NCBI GenBank assembly: GCA_965263165.1
Contig: OZ253584.1
Span: 1,302,001 to 1,366,000, forward strand
Direction of reading: 5' to 3'
DNA from: SAR202-VII-2 sp965263165
Lineage (GTDB): Bacteria > Chloroflexota > Dehalococcoidia > Lucifugimonadales > SAR202-VII-2
Length of the DNA: 64,000 nt
The stretch's first letter is position 1; each line of letters begins with the position of its first letter. The notes below the pieces were generated by a model, which was not told where the DNA came from, searched no databases, and was given only the letters and a program-made list of their open reading frames with translations. Positions 34,178 through 42,598 of this stretch are shown here, piece by piece. The position numbers and the translations under genes were made by a program.

Positions 34178-34939
34178 CTACTGCACCTGGACCCGGAACG
34201 TAACGAACACCTTCTGGTCGCCGTCGGGCCAGACTGCGTTCACGATAATGCGGTAGTCGCCTGGCGGCTGGGTCATGGTGTAGTCGAAGCTGGGATAGCT
34301 AGCTTCGGCTGCCAGCGGAAACCCAAAATCTCTTTTCAGCCGAGTTGCCTGGGCAAACTGGCCAGCGCTGGGACGCCCGGCGGGCCATTGGTGCACGTCC
34401 ACGATGTACGCTGCGGCTGCCGCACCCTCGAACGCAAACTGGATTTCCGCATTGAAGGCGACAGGCAGGACTTCTTCGGCGTCGGTGGCTGAGTCCTCAA
34501 GATTGAAGCCGTTGCAACTTCCCGTGGTCACAACGCCGGCAACCCTCCCGCCTCCGGCGCTGGCCGTCAGCAGGCTCGCTCCCTGGACGTACTCGCAAAA
34601 CTCCATGATCCGGGGAGGCTCGGGTGTGGGCGTGGGCGTCGGTGGGAGGGTTGGCGCCGGCGTTGGGGGCGCGGCCGTCGCGAGCGGTGTCGGCGGGGGA
34701 GTCGTGGTTGGCGCCGGCGGGGGAGGCGGGGGAGTTGCGGTGGGCGCTGGAGGTAGCGCCGTGGGTAGCGCCGTGGCCGCCGGCGGGGCCGGCGTACTGG
34801 TTGGCGCAGGGGCATTGGTGGGCGCGTTGGTGGGCGCTGGCGCGTCGGTCGGTGTACTTGAGCATGCTGCCAGCGCCAGGACCCCCGCGACACTCATGAA
34901 TAGCAAGCGGGACGAACGAGAAACGGCCTTCTTCAGCAT
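34178..34939 (-). CDS. Pro/Thr/Ala-rich lipoprotein
   Basis: This 253-residue lipoprotein has a lipobox LALAACSS after a basic N-terminus (LKKAVSRSSR). Residues from about 28 to 115 are a low-complexity linker of Ala, Pro and Thr. The C-terminal 135 residues (from PPRIMEFCEY) form a probable beta-rich domain with two cysteines and end VFVTFRVQVQ. It should be anchored to the outer face of the membrane. The PT-rich linker is common in Chloroflexota surface proteins. Function unknown. The ATG at 34939 follows AAGAGG. Confidence 0.8.
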   Translation of the reverse strand: MLKKAVSRSSRLLFMSVAGVLALAACSSTPTDAPAPTNAPTNAPAPTSTPAPPAATALPTALPPAPTATPPPPPPAPTTTPPPTPLATAAPPTPAPTLPPTPTPTPEPPRIMEFCEYVQGASLLTASAGGGRVAGVVTTGSCNGFNLEDSATDAEEVLPVAFNAEIQFAFEGAAAAAYIVDVHQWPAGRPSAGQFAQATRLKRDFGFPLAAEASYPSFDYTMTQPPGDYRIIVNAVWPDGDQKVFVTFRVQVQ

Positions 34940-35013
34940 CGCGACCTCTTGCCGAGTTTCGAATAGCGTAGCATAAAAGCGAGGGAATAGCATTGAGGGA
35001 GCAGCCGTGATGC

Positions 35014-35904
35014 TTAGCCCCTGCGGCGCAGCGCCAGAAACACGCCTGTGAGGAGCAGCGCGCCTCCTCCCACCGTAGTCATCGAGGGGGCCTCACTCAA
35101 GACGGCCCACGCCAACAGGGATGCCCCGATGGGTTCAGCCATCACCGCTATGGCGACGCCCGTAGCTCGGACGTGGCCGAGCGCCCAGTTTAGGGAGGTG
35201 TGCCCCACAATCTGGGGAACCAGGGCCACCAGCGCCAGCCAGAGGTAGGTGGAGGCCCCGTAGCCGGTGAAAGGGCCCCCGGCGCCGACCGCAGCGCCCA
35301 GGAGAAGCACAGCCGCCATCGGATAGGCGACCACCGCGTAGGCGAGGGCAGGGACCTGTTTTCTGACCTTCCTCCCAATGAGCAGGTAGCCCGTTACGGC
35401 CATGGCTCCCGCCACGGCCAGCAGGTCTCCGGTCAGCTCTTCCCTGCCCACGGAGAGATCCCCCACGCTGACGATGACGCCTCCCATGACGCCAAGAGCG
35501 ATGCCCAGCACTTCCTGCCGGAGCGGCCGTTCCCGTAGAAAGGCCCAGGAGGCGGTCGCCACGAAGATGGGACTGCTGGTCACCAGCAGCACCGAGCTGG
35601 CCACCGAGGTGTATTGGAGCGAGCTGATCCACGTGCCGAAGTGAATCGCCAGGAAGCCGCCGGAAGCGGCCATGAGGACCGCCTGTCGGCTGGTGACTTG
35701 CGCCAACCGGCGCCGATGGTACAACAGGGCCGCGGGCAGAAGGACGGCTGAAGCCAGACCCATGCGATAGGCGGCGATGACGAGGGCGGGGGCTTCGTCT
35801 GCGAGGCGGATGAGCACGGCCGCAGAGGATACAGCCAAGACCCCGGCGCCGAGGATCAGCGCCAGAGGCGCCCCGTCTCCGCGTTGCTCCTTCGGTGGGT
35901 GCAA
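35014..35904 (-). CDS. EamA/DMT-family transporter
   Basis: This ten-helix drug/metabolite transporter carries two EamA repeats, the second ending GGGALLLTGVFLALRRRG. The length from TTG at 35904 is 296 residues, normal for the family. The open frame reaches 36054, but that would overlap the upstream gene and add a Pro-rich, non-membrane stretch. The start codon is not secure. It is on the same strand as dnaJ and the unknown gene at 35934. The substrate is probably an amino acid or other small metabolite. Confidence 0.82.
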   Translation of the reverse strand: MHPPKEQRGDGAPLALILGAGVLAVSSAAVLIRLADEAPALVIAAYRMGLASAVLLPAALLYHRRRLAQVTSRQAVLMAASGGFLAIHFGTWISSLQYTSVASSVLLVTSSPIFVATASWAFLRERPLRQEVLGIALGVMGGVIVSVGDLSVGREELTGDLLAVAGAMAVTGYLLIGRKVRKQVPALAYAVVAYPMAAVLLLGAAVGAGGPFTGYGASTYLWLALVALVPQIVGHTSLNWALGHVRATGVAIAVMAEPIGASLLAWAVLSEAPSMTTVGGGALLLTGVFLALRRRG

Positions 35905-35933
35905 GATGGCGCTCGGAGGTGGGAACGAGGGTT

Positions 35934-36518
35934 TCAGCCCTGCAGAGCCTGCTTCTGTTCCTGCAAGGTTTGTTCGTACTGGTTGTCCAGGCCCGTTCTG
36001 GCCCGGCGCCACTCGTCCTGGAACTGGGGCAGTCGTTCGAGCTGTGCCCGCCACTGCGGCCCCAATTGCATCTCTAGGGAGCGCTGGGCCTCCGCTGGCA
36101 GGCGGGTTTCGAATTGCTGCTTGAAGTTGAAGTAGGCCTGCTGGAGGGCGCCTTCATAGTACGTCAGAAGATGTTGGACCTGGTCCACGACCTCCTTGAC
36201 CCTCCCGGAGCTGCCCTTGAGGGACAGTATCCCCTCCAGGGCTCGAACGGCCGTATCCTTTGCTCGGGCGTCCCTGGGCAGCGTGACGTTCTTGACCAGG
36301 GTCGTCTCGACGCCGTCTTGCACGAAGGGACGCACGTCTTCCGGGGAGCGGGCAATCTCGGCCGCAAGGTCTTCCATCTCTTTGCGCATATACCTGGCCG
36401 CAATGGCGTTGCCCACAGGCACCTGGTCCATGCGCTTCAGGTCTTCGGGCGAGGCGTCCCCCAAGGCATCGGCCCGTTCCATGGCCTTTTCCAGGGCGCT
36501 CTTGATGCGGTCTTCCAT
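35934..36518 (-). CDS. Uncharacterised helical protein downstream of dnaJ
   Basis: This 194-residue protein begins MEDRIKSALEKAMERA. It is predicted to be nearly all alpha-helical and rich in Glu, Arg and Gln, and it has no signal or membrane segment. I do not recognise the family. It lies 39 bp after dnaJ on the same strand, so it is likely co-transcribed, and a chaperone-related role is possible by context only. Codon use and GC look like the neighbours. Confidence 0.75.
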   Translation of the reverse strand: MEDRIKSALEKAMERADALGDASPEDLKRMDQVPVGNAIAARYMRKEMEDLAAEIARSPEDVRPFVQDGVETTLVKNVTLPRDARAKDTAVRALEGILSLKGSSGRVKEVVDQVQHLLTYYEGALQQAYFNFKQQFETRLPAEAQRSLEMQLGPQWRAQLERLPQFQDEWRRARTGLDNQYEQTLQEQKQALQG

Positions 36519-36557
36519 CAGTACTCCTCGCGCCGGGAGTCACCGTCCCGGCTCCGT

Positions 36558-37667
36558 CTATGCATCCGTGGGGTGATTGCCGTTGGCCTCTTGGGGACGC
36601 AGCTTGGCCAGCCTAGCGAACAGGTCGCGCTCTTCCTCGCTCAAACCCGTGGGCGTGACGACCCTGACCACGACGTACACGTCTCCGCGGCTGGAGCTGT
36701 AGAGGTGTGGCAGGCCGGCGCCGGGAATGCGATAGGTGCTCCCCCCTTGTGCGCCTTCGGGAATGGTGAGGGTGTGGGTTTCGTTCAGGCCGGGAACCGG
36801 CAGATTGCCGCCGAGGGCGGCAGTGGCGAAATCGATCTCCTTCACCACGATCAGATTGTCCTCTTCCTTGCGGAAGACCTCATGGGGGCGTACGTGCAGT
36901 ACCACCAGAAGGTCGCCCGGCCCTCCGGGACCCGACGCGCCTTCGCCAGGCAGCCGGACTGCGTTGCCGGCATCGGCGCCGGGGGGGATCTCCACGGAAA
37001 GCTCTCTGGTCCGCTCCTGAGACCCCATGCCGCCGCATTGCTTGCACGCTTCCGTTATGGTCTGACCCCGGCCGCGGCAAACCGGGCACCCGGCCACTTG
37101 CCGGAACAGCATGCCGCCGGCCCGCTGGTCCTGAACGATCTGGCCTGACCCGCGGCACCGAGCGCAGGTATTTAGCCCGTTCGCTTCCGCCCCGGCCCCT
37201 TGGCAAACGGGGCATTCCTCGTCAATCGTCACCTCGATGGTCTTTGCGACTCCCGAGGCGACCTCTTCCAGCGTGACTTCAAGGTCGTAGCGAAGGTCTG
37301 CACCCCGTCGCGGCCCCTGCCGCGCCCCCACTCCGCCGAACAAGCTGCCGAAGAGGCCCCCTCCGAACAGATCGCGCAGGCCCAGGTCCGAAAACAGCGA
37401 CGAGAAGTCGACGCCCCGGAACAGGTCCTCCTGGCTGTAGCCATCCAACCCTGCGTGGCCGTAGGCGTCGTAGACCCGGCGCTTCTGAGGGTCGCTCAGG
37501 ACTGCGTAGGCCTCGTTCAGCTCCTTCATCCGCTCTGCCGCTTCGGGGTCGTTGGGGTTGCGGTCGGGGTGGTACTCCATCGCGAGCCGCCGGTAGACTC
37601 GCTTCAGCTCGGCTTCATCCGCTCCCCGGTCGGCGCCCAGCACTTCGTAGTAGTCGCGTTTTGCCAT
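36558..37667 (-). CDS. dnaJ: DnaJ co-chaperone (type A)
   Basis: This 369-residue full DnaJ has a J domain with HPD in EYHPDRNP, a Gly/Phe linker and four zinc-finger repeats (CPVCQGAG, CARCRGSG, CPVCRGRG, CKQCGGMG). C-terminal peptide-binding domains follow. It works with DnaK in folding. It is the second J-protein of the window; the one at 20151 lacks the zinc finger. It starts a minus-strand run with the unknown gene at 35934. No dnaK or grpE is adjacent. Confidence 0.94.
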   Translation of the reverse strand: MAKRDYYEVLGADRGADEAELKRVYRRLAMEYHPDRNPNDPEAAERMKELNEAYAVLSDPQKRRVYDAYGHAGLDGYSQEDLFRGVDFSSLFSDLGLRDLFGGGLFGSLFGGVGARQGPRRGADLRYDLEVTLEEVASGVAKTIEVTIDEECPVCQGAGAEANGLNTCARCRGSGQIVQDQRAGGMLFRQVAGCPVCRGRGQTITEACKQCGGMGSQERTRELSVEIPPGADAGNAVRLPGEGASGPGGPGDLLVVLHVRPHEVFRKEEDNLIVVKEIDFATAALGGNLPVPGLNETHTLTIPEGAQGGSTYRIPGAGLPHLYSSSRGDVYVVVRVVTPTGLSEEERDLFARLAKLRPQEANGNHPTDA

Positions 37668-37868
37668 GTTCTCGGTCGGGCGAAAGATAATGGGTGCGCA
37701 TCTATGATACTCGTGAACGGATGTTCCTGCCCAGGCGCGCGATGCGGCGCTGGCCTTGGAGTCCGGGGCAGGCGCGGGGAAACGGAAGAGCGGGCCGGGG
37801 GCGACGGCGATGGCCCGAGCTCCAAACCGTGGTGGTGAGCTTAGGGCGCCGGGTATCCGGGCAGGCGC

Positions 37869-39272
37869 CTAAGACTGGCGGTCTCCGCGGAGGTCCCGTT
37901 GGTCGATCACTCGGCGGGCCTTGAACTGGGTGCGCTCCAACTCGCCTGGCGCTTTCAGGTCGACGTCCGCCCGGATTCCAAGCGTGGCCTGGAGCTGTTG
38001 CGCCAAGCGGGTTCTCAGGTCAGCCAGGACATCGGGGCTTCCCGAGTCTGCCTCTGTTTCGTATTCAGCCTGGACCAGCAACTCGTCCATTATGCGCTCC
38101 CGGCTGACGATCATCCGGAACTCCCCGGTGAACCCGGGGGTTTGGCGGACAACGTTCTCCACTGCGCTGGGGTACACGTTCTCCCCCCGGACGACCACCA
38201 TGTCGTCGATCCTCCCATAGACCCCGCCGGGGAGGAGGGGGTAGGTCCGCCCGCATGGACAGGCGTCATTGGTCCAGCGGGCCAGGTCCCCGGCAAGAAA
38301 GCGGATCATGGGTTGAGACGTACGGTCCAAGTGCGTATAGACGGGCGCGCCCTCGTTGCCGTAGGGGACCACCTTCTCCGTGGTAGGGTCAACAACCTCT
38401 GCGAAGACGATGTCCTGCCACAGGTGCATTCCGGCGCCGGCGGTGCATTCGGCGTTCGACATCCAAGGGCTCATCTCGCCTGTCGAACCGCTGTCGATGA
38501 CTCTGGCCCCGTAGGTCTCCTCCAAGACCCTTCGGGTCCCCGGGATGCTGGCTCCCGGCTCACCCGAGAAGAAGAGGGTTCTGATGCCGAACTCTTCGCG
38601 AGGGTCTACGCCGTCCGCCTTGGCGGTTTCCGCCAGGTACAACGCGAACGAGGGGGTCCCGTAGAATGCCGTGGGCCGGGTGGCCCTGAGCCATCGAACC
38701 GCCATGCGAGTCTGGCCGGGGTTTCCGGCCCCAAAGGGGAAGCACTGCGCTCCCAGCCGCTCACCGCCGGCAAGGGCGCCCCAGGCGCCCAGGTACAGGC
38801 TGAAGGGCGCCGCCACGAAGATGATGTCCCTGGGACGCAGGCCCATGCCCCACATGACGCGGGCGTGGGCGTTTGCGATTCGGCGCCAGTCTCCCTTTCC
38901 GATGGCCAGGATCGTGGGGGTCCCGGTTGTGCCGGAGGAGCCGTGAATGCGGCCGATCTCCGAAGGGGGAACACAGTTGTTGGTTCCCGCGGGGGGATGA
39001 TTGGCCTGGTCCTCCCGGATGTCCTGCTTGGTGATGATGGGCGTCTTGCGGAAGTCGTCCAGGCTCTTGATGTCGCCGGGCTTTAGGCCGGCGCTCTTCC
39101 ACTTGCGCTGGTACAAGCCGGAATGCTCGTAGGCCCAGGCCATCTGGGCTTGGATCTTCTCCAGGATGATCCCCGATCGCTGCTCGGGGTCCATTGTTTC
39201 CATGGCGGGGAACCAGTATGGCTGGTCCGCGGGCGGGACGTACGATTCGTCGTAGCGGGTGGGCCAGTCCAT
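37869..39272 (-). CDS. Acyl-CoA ligase of the phenylacetate-CoA ligase type; candidate 2-hydroxyacyl-CoA ligase
   Basis: This 467-residue AMP-forming ligase has an ATP loop GSSGTTGTPT, then SGSTGEM, the RFLAGDLARW motif, a CPCGRTYPLLPG segment and the hinge region GRIDDMVVVRGENVYPSAVE. It makes an acyl-AMP and then the CoA thioester. The 2-hydroxyisobutyrate-CoA ligase (HCL) of Aquincola is of this PaaK-like type. Here the gene is 7 bp after the B12 subunit of a mutase with the 2-hydroxyisobutyryl-CoA signature. It is therefore probably the enzyme that loads the mutase substrate; phenylacetate is less likely. Confidence 0.82.
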   Translation of the reverse strand: MDWPTRYDESYVPPADQPYWFPAMETMDPEQRSGIILEKIQAQMAWAYEHSGLYQRKWKSAGLKPGDIKSLDDFRKTPIITKQDIREDQANHPPAGTNNCVPPSEIGRIHGSSGTTGTPTILAIGKGDWRRIANAHARVMWGMGLRPRDIIFVAAPFSLYLGAWGALAGGERLGAQCFPFGAGNPGQTRMAVRWLRATRPTAFYGTPSFALYLAETAKADGVDPREEFGIRTLFFSGEPGASIPGTRRVLEETYGARVIDSGSTGEMSPWMSNAECTAGAGMHLWQDIVFAEVVDPTTEKVVPYGNEGAPVYTHLDRTSQPMIRFLAGDLARWTNDACPCGRTYPLLPGGVYGRIDDMVVVRGENVYPSAVENVVRQTPGFTGEFRMIVSRERIMDELLVQAEYETEADSGSPDVLADLRTRLAQQLQATLGIRADVDLKAPGELERTQFKARRVIDQRDLRGDRQS

Positions 39273-39279
39273 GACTGGC

Positions 39280-39693
39280 CTAGCCCCGGGACCGGCGGTT
39301 TTCCCTGATGAAGTCCACGATGGCGCTGAGGGGACTTCCCACGGGAAACACGCCGTCCACCCCTAGTTCTTGTAGGGGCGCCACGTCGCTGTCGGGGATG
39401 GTGCCGCCGACGAGGAGGAGCGGCTGTCCGAGGATGCCCTGGTCATCCAGCGCCTTCACCACCTTGGGTATGAGGCGCATATGGGCGCCCGACAGCAGGC
39501 TGATGCCAATGGCGTCCACGTTCTCTTCCAGAGCGGCGACGGCGATCTGCTCGGGAGCAATCCGCATGCCGAGGTAGATGACCTCCATGCCGGCATCGCG
39601 CAGGGCGTTGGCCAGCACCTTGACCCCTCGGTCGTGCCCGTCGAGGCCGATCTTGGCGAGGATGATGCGAGAGGTGTCTTGTTGTGTGGTCAT
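39280..39693 (-). CDS. B12-binding small subunit of acyl-CoA mutase (HcmB/IcmB-like)
   Basis: This 137-residue cobalamin-binding Rossmann domain has the base-off motif D18-x-H20-x2-G23 (LDGHDRG), then SLLSGAH and GGTIPDSD. H20 would be the lower cobalt ligand. A free-standing domain of this size matches IcmB and HcmB, not the fused domain of methylmalonyl-CoA mutase. It lies 127 bp after the large subunit and 7 bp before the acyl-CoA ligase on the same strand. Confidence 0.9.
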   Translation of the reverse strand: MTTQQDTSRIILAKIGLDGHDRGVKVLANALRDAGMEVIYLGMRIAPEQIAVAALEENVDAIGISLLSGAHMRLIPKVVKALDDQGILGQPLLLVGGTIPDSDVAPLQELGVDGVFPVGSPLSAIVDFIRENRRSRG

Positions 39694-39820
39694 GAATGGC
39701 CGGTTGCTGCGATGTGTCGTTGTGTTGCCATGTCCAGGCTGGATGACTGGTGTGCGGGCGCAGCCGATGGGGTTGATGCGCTAGGAAGATGCAATGACGC
39801 GGAGGAAGCCATGCCGCGCA

Positions 39821-41524
39821 TCAGAAGATCGCGGGATCCCGATGCTCGCCGAAGACCTCTTGAAGGGCGCCCATGATCTCGCCCTCAGAGGCGTAGGCCC
39901 GGACGGCAGCCAACACGGAGGGCATCATGTTGTCATCGGTTCTGGCTGCCTTCTGCAGCTCATCCAGGGCGCGGTTCGCCGCGGCGACGTTGCGGGTGGC
40001 CTTTACGTGCTCCAAGCGGTCGAGTTGCCGCGACTCTTCCTGCTCGTCGTGCTCATACAGCTCCAGTGGCTGCGCGTCCTCTGAGATATAGTCGTTGACC
40101 CCGACCACGGTGTAGTCCTTATCCTCAATGCGGCGTTGGTACGTGTACGCGGCGCGTGAGATTTCGTTCTCAATGTAGCCGGACTCAATGGCGCTGAACA
40201 TGCCCTCCAGGACGCTGCCGCCTCCCATGTCCTCCAGCTTGTGGAGGTAGCTCCAAGCCCGCTCCTCCAGTTCGTTGGTCATCTTTTCCACGAAGAAGGA
40301 GCCTGCTAGGGGGTCGATGGTGTTGGCGGCCCCGGACTCCTCGGCCACGATAAGCTGCGTGCTCAGCGAAACCCGCATCGCGTCTTCGGAGGGAATGTCG
40401 TAGGCCTCGTCGTAGCCGCTGACGTGGAGCGACTGTGTGCCGCCCAACACCCCTGCCATGGCCTGGAGGGCGCCGCGGACGATGTTGTTCTTGGGGTTCT
40501 GCCGCATGAGCGTGGAGCCCAGCGTCTGGGTGTGGAAGCGCATGAGCATCGCCTGTGGCTTGGTGGCGCCGTACCGTTCCTTAGTGATGCGGGCCCACAT
40601 GCGCCGCGCAGCCCGGAACTTGGCCGCCTCCTCGAAGAAGTCGTTATGGCAACCGAAGAAGAACGACAGGCGCGGTCCGAAGTCGTCGATGGAAAGGCCG
40701 CGAGCCATGCCCCCTTCGGCGTATGCCATGCCCTGAGCAATGGTGAAGGCAACCTCCTGGGCGGCGTCCGAGCCGGCTTCCCGCGTGTGGTAGCCGGAGA
40801 TGGAGATGGTGTTCCAGCCCGGCGCGTGGCGGGTGCAGAACTCCACCAGGTCCATCGAGACTCGATAGGCCGGGCGCGGGGGCAGGGCGAAGGTCTTCTG
40901 GCCGTGGAACTCCTTGAGGGCGTCGTTCTGGGCCGTTCCCCGCAGGCTTTCCCACGGGATTCCCTGCGACTCCGCATGGGCGAGAAACATGCCCAACAGG
41001 ATAATGGCCGGGTGGTTGATGGTAAGTGAGACGCTGACCTTGTCCAGGTTGATGCCGTCGTACAGGTCTTCCATGTCCGCCAGCGTGTCGATGGCAACAC
41101 CTAAGCGGCCGACCTCTCCCTCCGCGAGGATGTGGTCCGAGTCGTAGCCTGTAAGCGTGGGGTGGTCGAAGTCCGTGCTCAGGCCGGACTGCCCGTGGGC
41201 CATCAGGAACTTGTAGCGCTCGTTGGTGGACTTGGCGGTGCCAAACCCTGCGATCTGCCGCCGCGTCCACAGGCGGCCCCGGTGCATGGTCGGGTAGACG
41301 CCGCGGGTGAAGGGATAGGCGCCGGGGAAGCCTAGGTCGGCCTCATAGTCCAACTCTTTGACGTGCTCGGGAGTGTACAGGCGTTCGACGGGGATTCCGG
41401 ACACCGTCTGGAAGTTGTCCCGCCGTTCGGGGATACGTTCCAAGACATCGTTGAGCTCGTGTTTTTCCCAGTCCTGGCACTTGGCCGATACGGCCTTGAC
41501 CGCCTCCTCGTTGAAGAGCCCCAT
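39821..41524 (-). CDS. B12-dependent acyl-CoA mutase large subunit with 2-hydroxyisobutyryl-CoA mutase signature
   Basis: This 567-residue TIM-barrel subunit without its own B12 domain has the length of IcmA/HcmA. The specificity residues, found by aligning landmarks by eye, are Ile91 (RRQIAGFG; Tyr89 in methylmalonyl-, Phe in isobutyryl-CoA mutase), Asp118 (LSTDFD; Ala in both of those) and Gln209 (EFHGQK; Arg207 in methylmalonyl-CoA mutase). This equals Ile90/Asp117/Gln208 of HcmA. The catalytic His is H246 in SGYH. The ATG at 41524 follows AGGGGAA. It likely interconverts 2-hydroxyisobutyryl-CoA-like and 3-hydroxyacyl-CoA thioesters. Confidence 0.88.
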   Translation of the reverse strand: MGLFNEEAVKAVSAKCQDWEKHELNDVLERIPERRDNFQTVSGIPVERLYTPEHVKELDYEADLGFPGAYPFTRGVYPTMHRGRLWTRRQIAGFGTAKSTNERYKFLMAHGQSGLSTDFDHPTLTGYDSDHILAEGEVGRLGVAIDTLADMEDLYDGINLDKVSVSLTINHPAIILLGMFLAHAESQGIPWESLRGTAQNDALKEFHGQKTFALPPRPAYRVSMDLVEFCTRHAPGWNTISISGYHTREAGSDAAQEVAFTIAQGMAYAEGGMARGLSIDDFGPRLSFFFGCHNDFFEEAAKFRAARRMWARITKERYGATKPQAMLMRFHTQTLGSTLMRQNPKNNIVRGALQAMAGVLGGTQSLHVSGYDEAYDIPSEDAMRVSLSTQLIVAEESGAANTIDPLAGSFFVEKMTNELEERAWSYLHKLEDMGGGSVLEGMFSAIESGYIENEISRAAYTYQRRIEDKDYTVVGVNDYISEDAQPLELYEHDEQEESRQLDRLEHVKATRNVAAANRALDELQKAARTDDNMMPSVLAAVRAYASEGEIMGALQEVFGEHRDPAIF

Positions 41525-41601
41525 ACTTCCCCTGTCCTCTTCCCGCATGGCTGTTTCGCAACGCCGCGAGGGCCGTCAATTTCGAATCCCGCGCTCAGCC
41601 G

Positions 41602-41630
41602 ATACTATACGGGGGCCTGAGGGCTGTCAA
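41602..41630 (-). promoter_or_regulatory. Promoter upstream of the mutase large subunit
   Basis: A perfect TTGACA (41630-41625) is followed by TAGTAT at 18 bp (41607-41602), overlapping a TATAGT at 15 bp. This would give the mutase-ligase genes their own transcript with a leader of about 70 nt. Confidence 0.6.
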
Positions 41631-41719
41631 GGAATGGTGGCCGCCGCCGCCAGCGGCGCCGCGGACGATGGCTGGCGGCAGGGGTTGGGGCTGTGGCGCC
41701 TGCCTGTCTGCGGGGCCGT

Positions 41720-42151
41720 TCAGCCTCGGGATGGCAACGTCAGGTGAGCCGTTCCAACGACAAGCCGCTCTCCCCGCTCGTTGAGGACGTAGACGTCGCA
41801 GGTGATGAGGCCGTCAGAGGCGTCGCCGGTGTCGGTCACCACGCCGCCCACGCTCAGAAGCTCCATATGGGGCGCCGGCTGACGGAAGATCACGTCTAGG
41901 ACTTCGATGGTGGCCTCCGGGGCCCACCTGCGGAGGGCCTGCGTTATGTAGGCCATGAGCATGTCGCCGGGCACGAGCGGGTGAGGGAAGCCCGCCTTCT
42001 CCGCGGCCGCCGGTTCGGTGAACAGGCCGATCCTCTGCCGGCGGGACACCTCCACGAACAGCCGCACCGCCTCCGTCGACGGACGGCGCTCCAGAGTGGG
42101 CGCCTCGTCGCCTAGTCCTACGTCCTCAAAGAAGCGGACGGTCGCAGGCAT
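41720..42151 (-). CDS. MaoC-like hot-dog protein 2
   Basis: This 143-residue hot-dog protein is similar to the C-terminal half of MaoC-type dehydratases (EKAGFPHPLVPGDMLMAYI). At the place of the usual catalytic Asp and His (D-x-NP-x-H) it reads RQRIGLFTEP, so the dyad appears absent. The ATG at 42151 overlaps the stop of the preceding hot-dog gene by 1 bp (TGATG), so the two are coupled and probably form a heterodimer. It could bind or hydrate an acyl-CoA of the neighbouring mutase pathway, but catalytic activity is doubtful. Confidence 0.75.
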   Translation of the reverse strand: MPATVRFFEDVGLGDEAPTLERRPSTEAVRLFVEVSRRQRIGLFTEPAAAEKAGFPHPLVPGDMLMAYITQALRRWAPEATIEVLDVIFRQPAPHMELLSVGGVVTDTGDASDGLITCDVYVLNERGERLVVGTAHLTLPSRG

Positions 42152-42573
42152 CAACCCTCCACGGGCCGGGTGATGTAGCTCTTGCGGGCCACGGCCACGG
42201 TCTCTCCGCGCTGGTTGGTGAACGTGGCGTTCCACACAACGATGATCATACCGCCGCTACGCCCGGTCTTGGAGTACACGTCTTCCAAACGCATGGAGAT
42301 GGCTATCGCGTCGCCGACTCGGATGACGCCGCGGGATTCGAGATGCCAGGTCGCCAGTACGTGGGAGCCGGTGTGCTTCAGCCCAATGCGGGGGAAGGCG
42401 CCGGGCGCTATGAGGATCGTGGGCAGGGTGAGGGGAGCGGCGTCGGTGTCCTCGATGTCGGTTTCGCCGACGGCCTCCCGATAGGAATCCACCATCTGAC
42501 GGGTGACCTCAACCCGCCCGAGGTCGAAGTCGCGGCCCCGCAGTGTGGGGTCGAAGTCCGCTAACGAGGTCAT
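42151..42573 (-). CDS. MaoC-like hot-dog protein 1
   Basis: This 140-residue hot-dog protein of the N-terminal MaoC/FAS1-dehydratase type (GVIRVGDAIAISMRLEDVYSK, then GRSGGMIIV and VARKSYI) is the usual non-catalytic partner in two-chain hydratases. It overlaps hot-dog protein 2 by 1 bp and follows the PHP gene by 25 bp. The set PHP-hot-dog-hot-dog then leads to the mutase, 195 bp away with its own promoter. The substrate is presumably an acyl-CoA. Confidence 0.75.
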   Translation of the reverse strand: MTSLADFDPTLRGRDFDLGRVEVTRQMVDSYREAVGETDIEDTDAAPLTLPTILIAPGAFPRIGLKHTGSHVLATWHLESRGVIRVGDAIAISMRLEDVYSKTGRSGGMIIVVWNATFTNQRGETVAVARKSYITRPVEG

Positions 42574-42598
42574 TGGCGTCCGCAGAAGGGCATACAGG

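Noticed and set aside
35905..36054. Extension of the EamA transporter to an ATG at 36054
   Set aside because: It would overlap the upstream gene by 120 bp and add a Pro/Gly-rich stretch unlike transporter N-termini.
39821..41524. Annotation as methylmalonyl-CoA mutase
   Set aside because: The protein lacks the fused B12 domain and the Tyr89/Arg207 pair that binds the methylmalonyl carboxylate.
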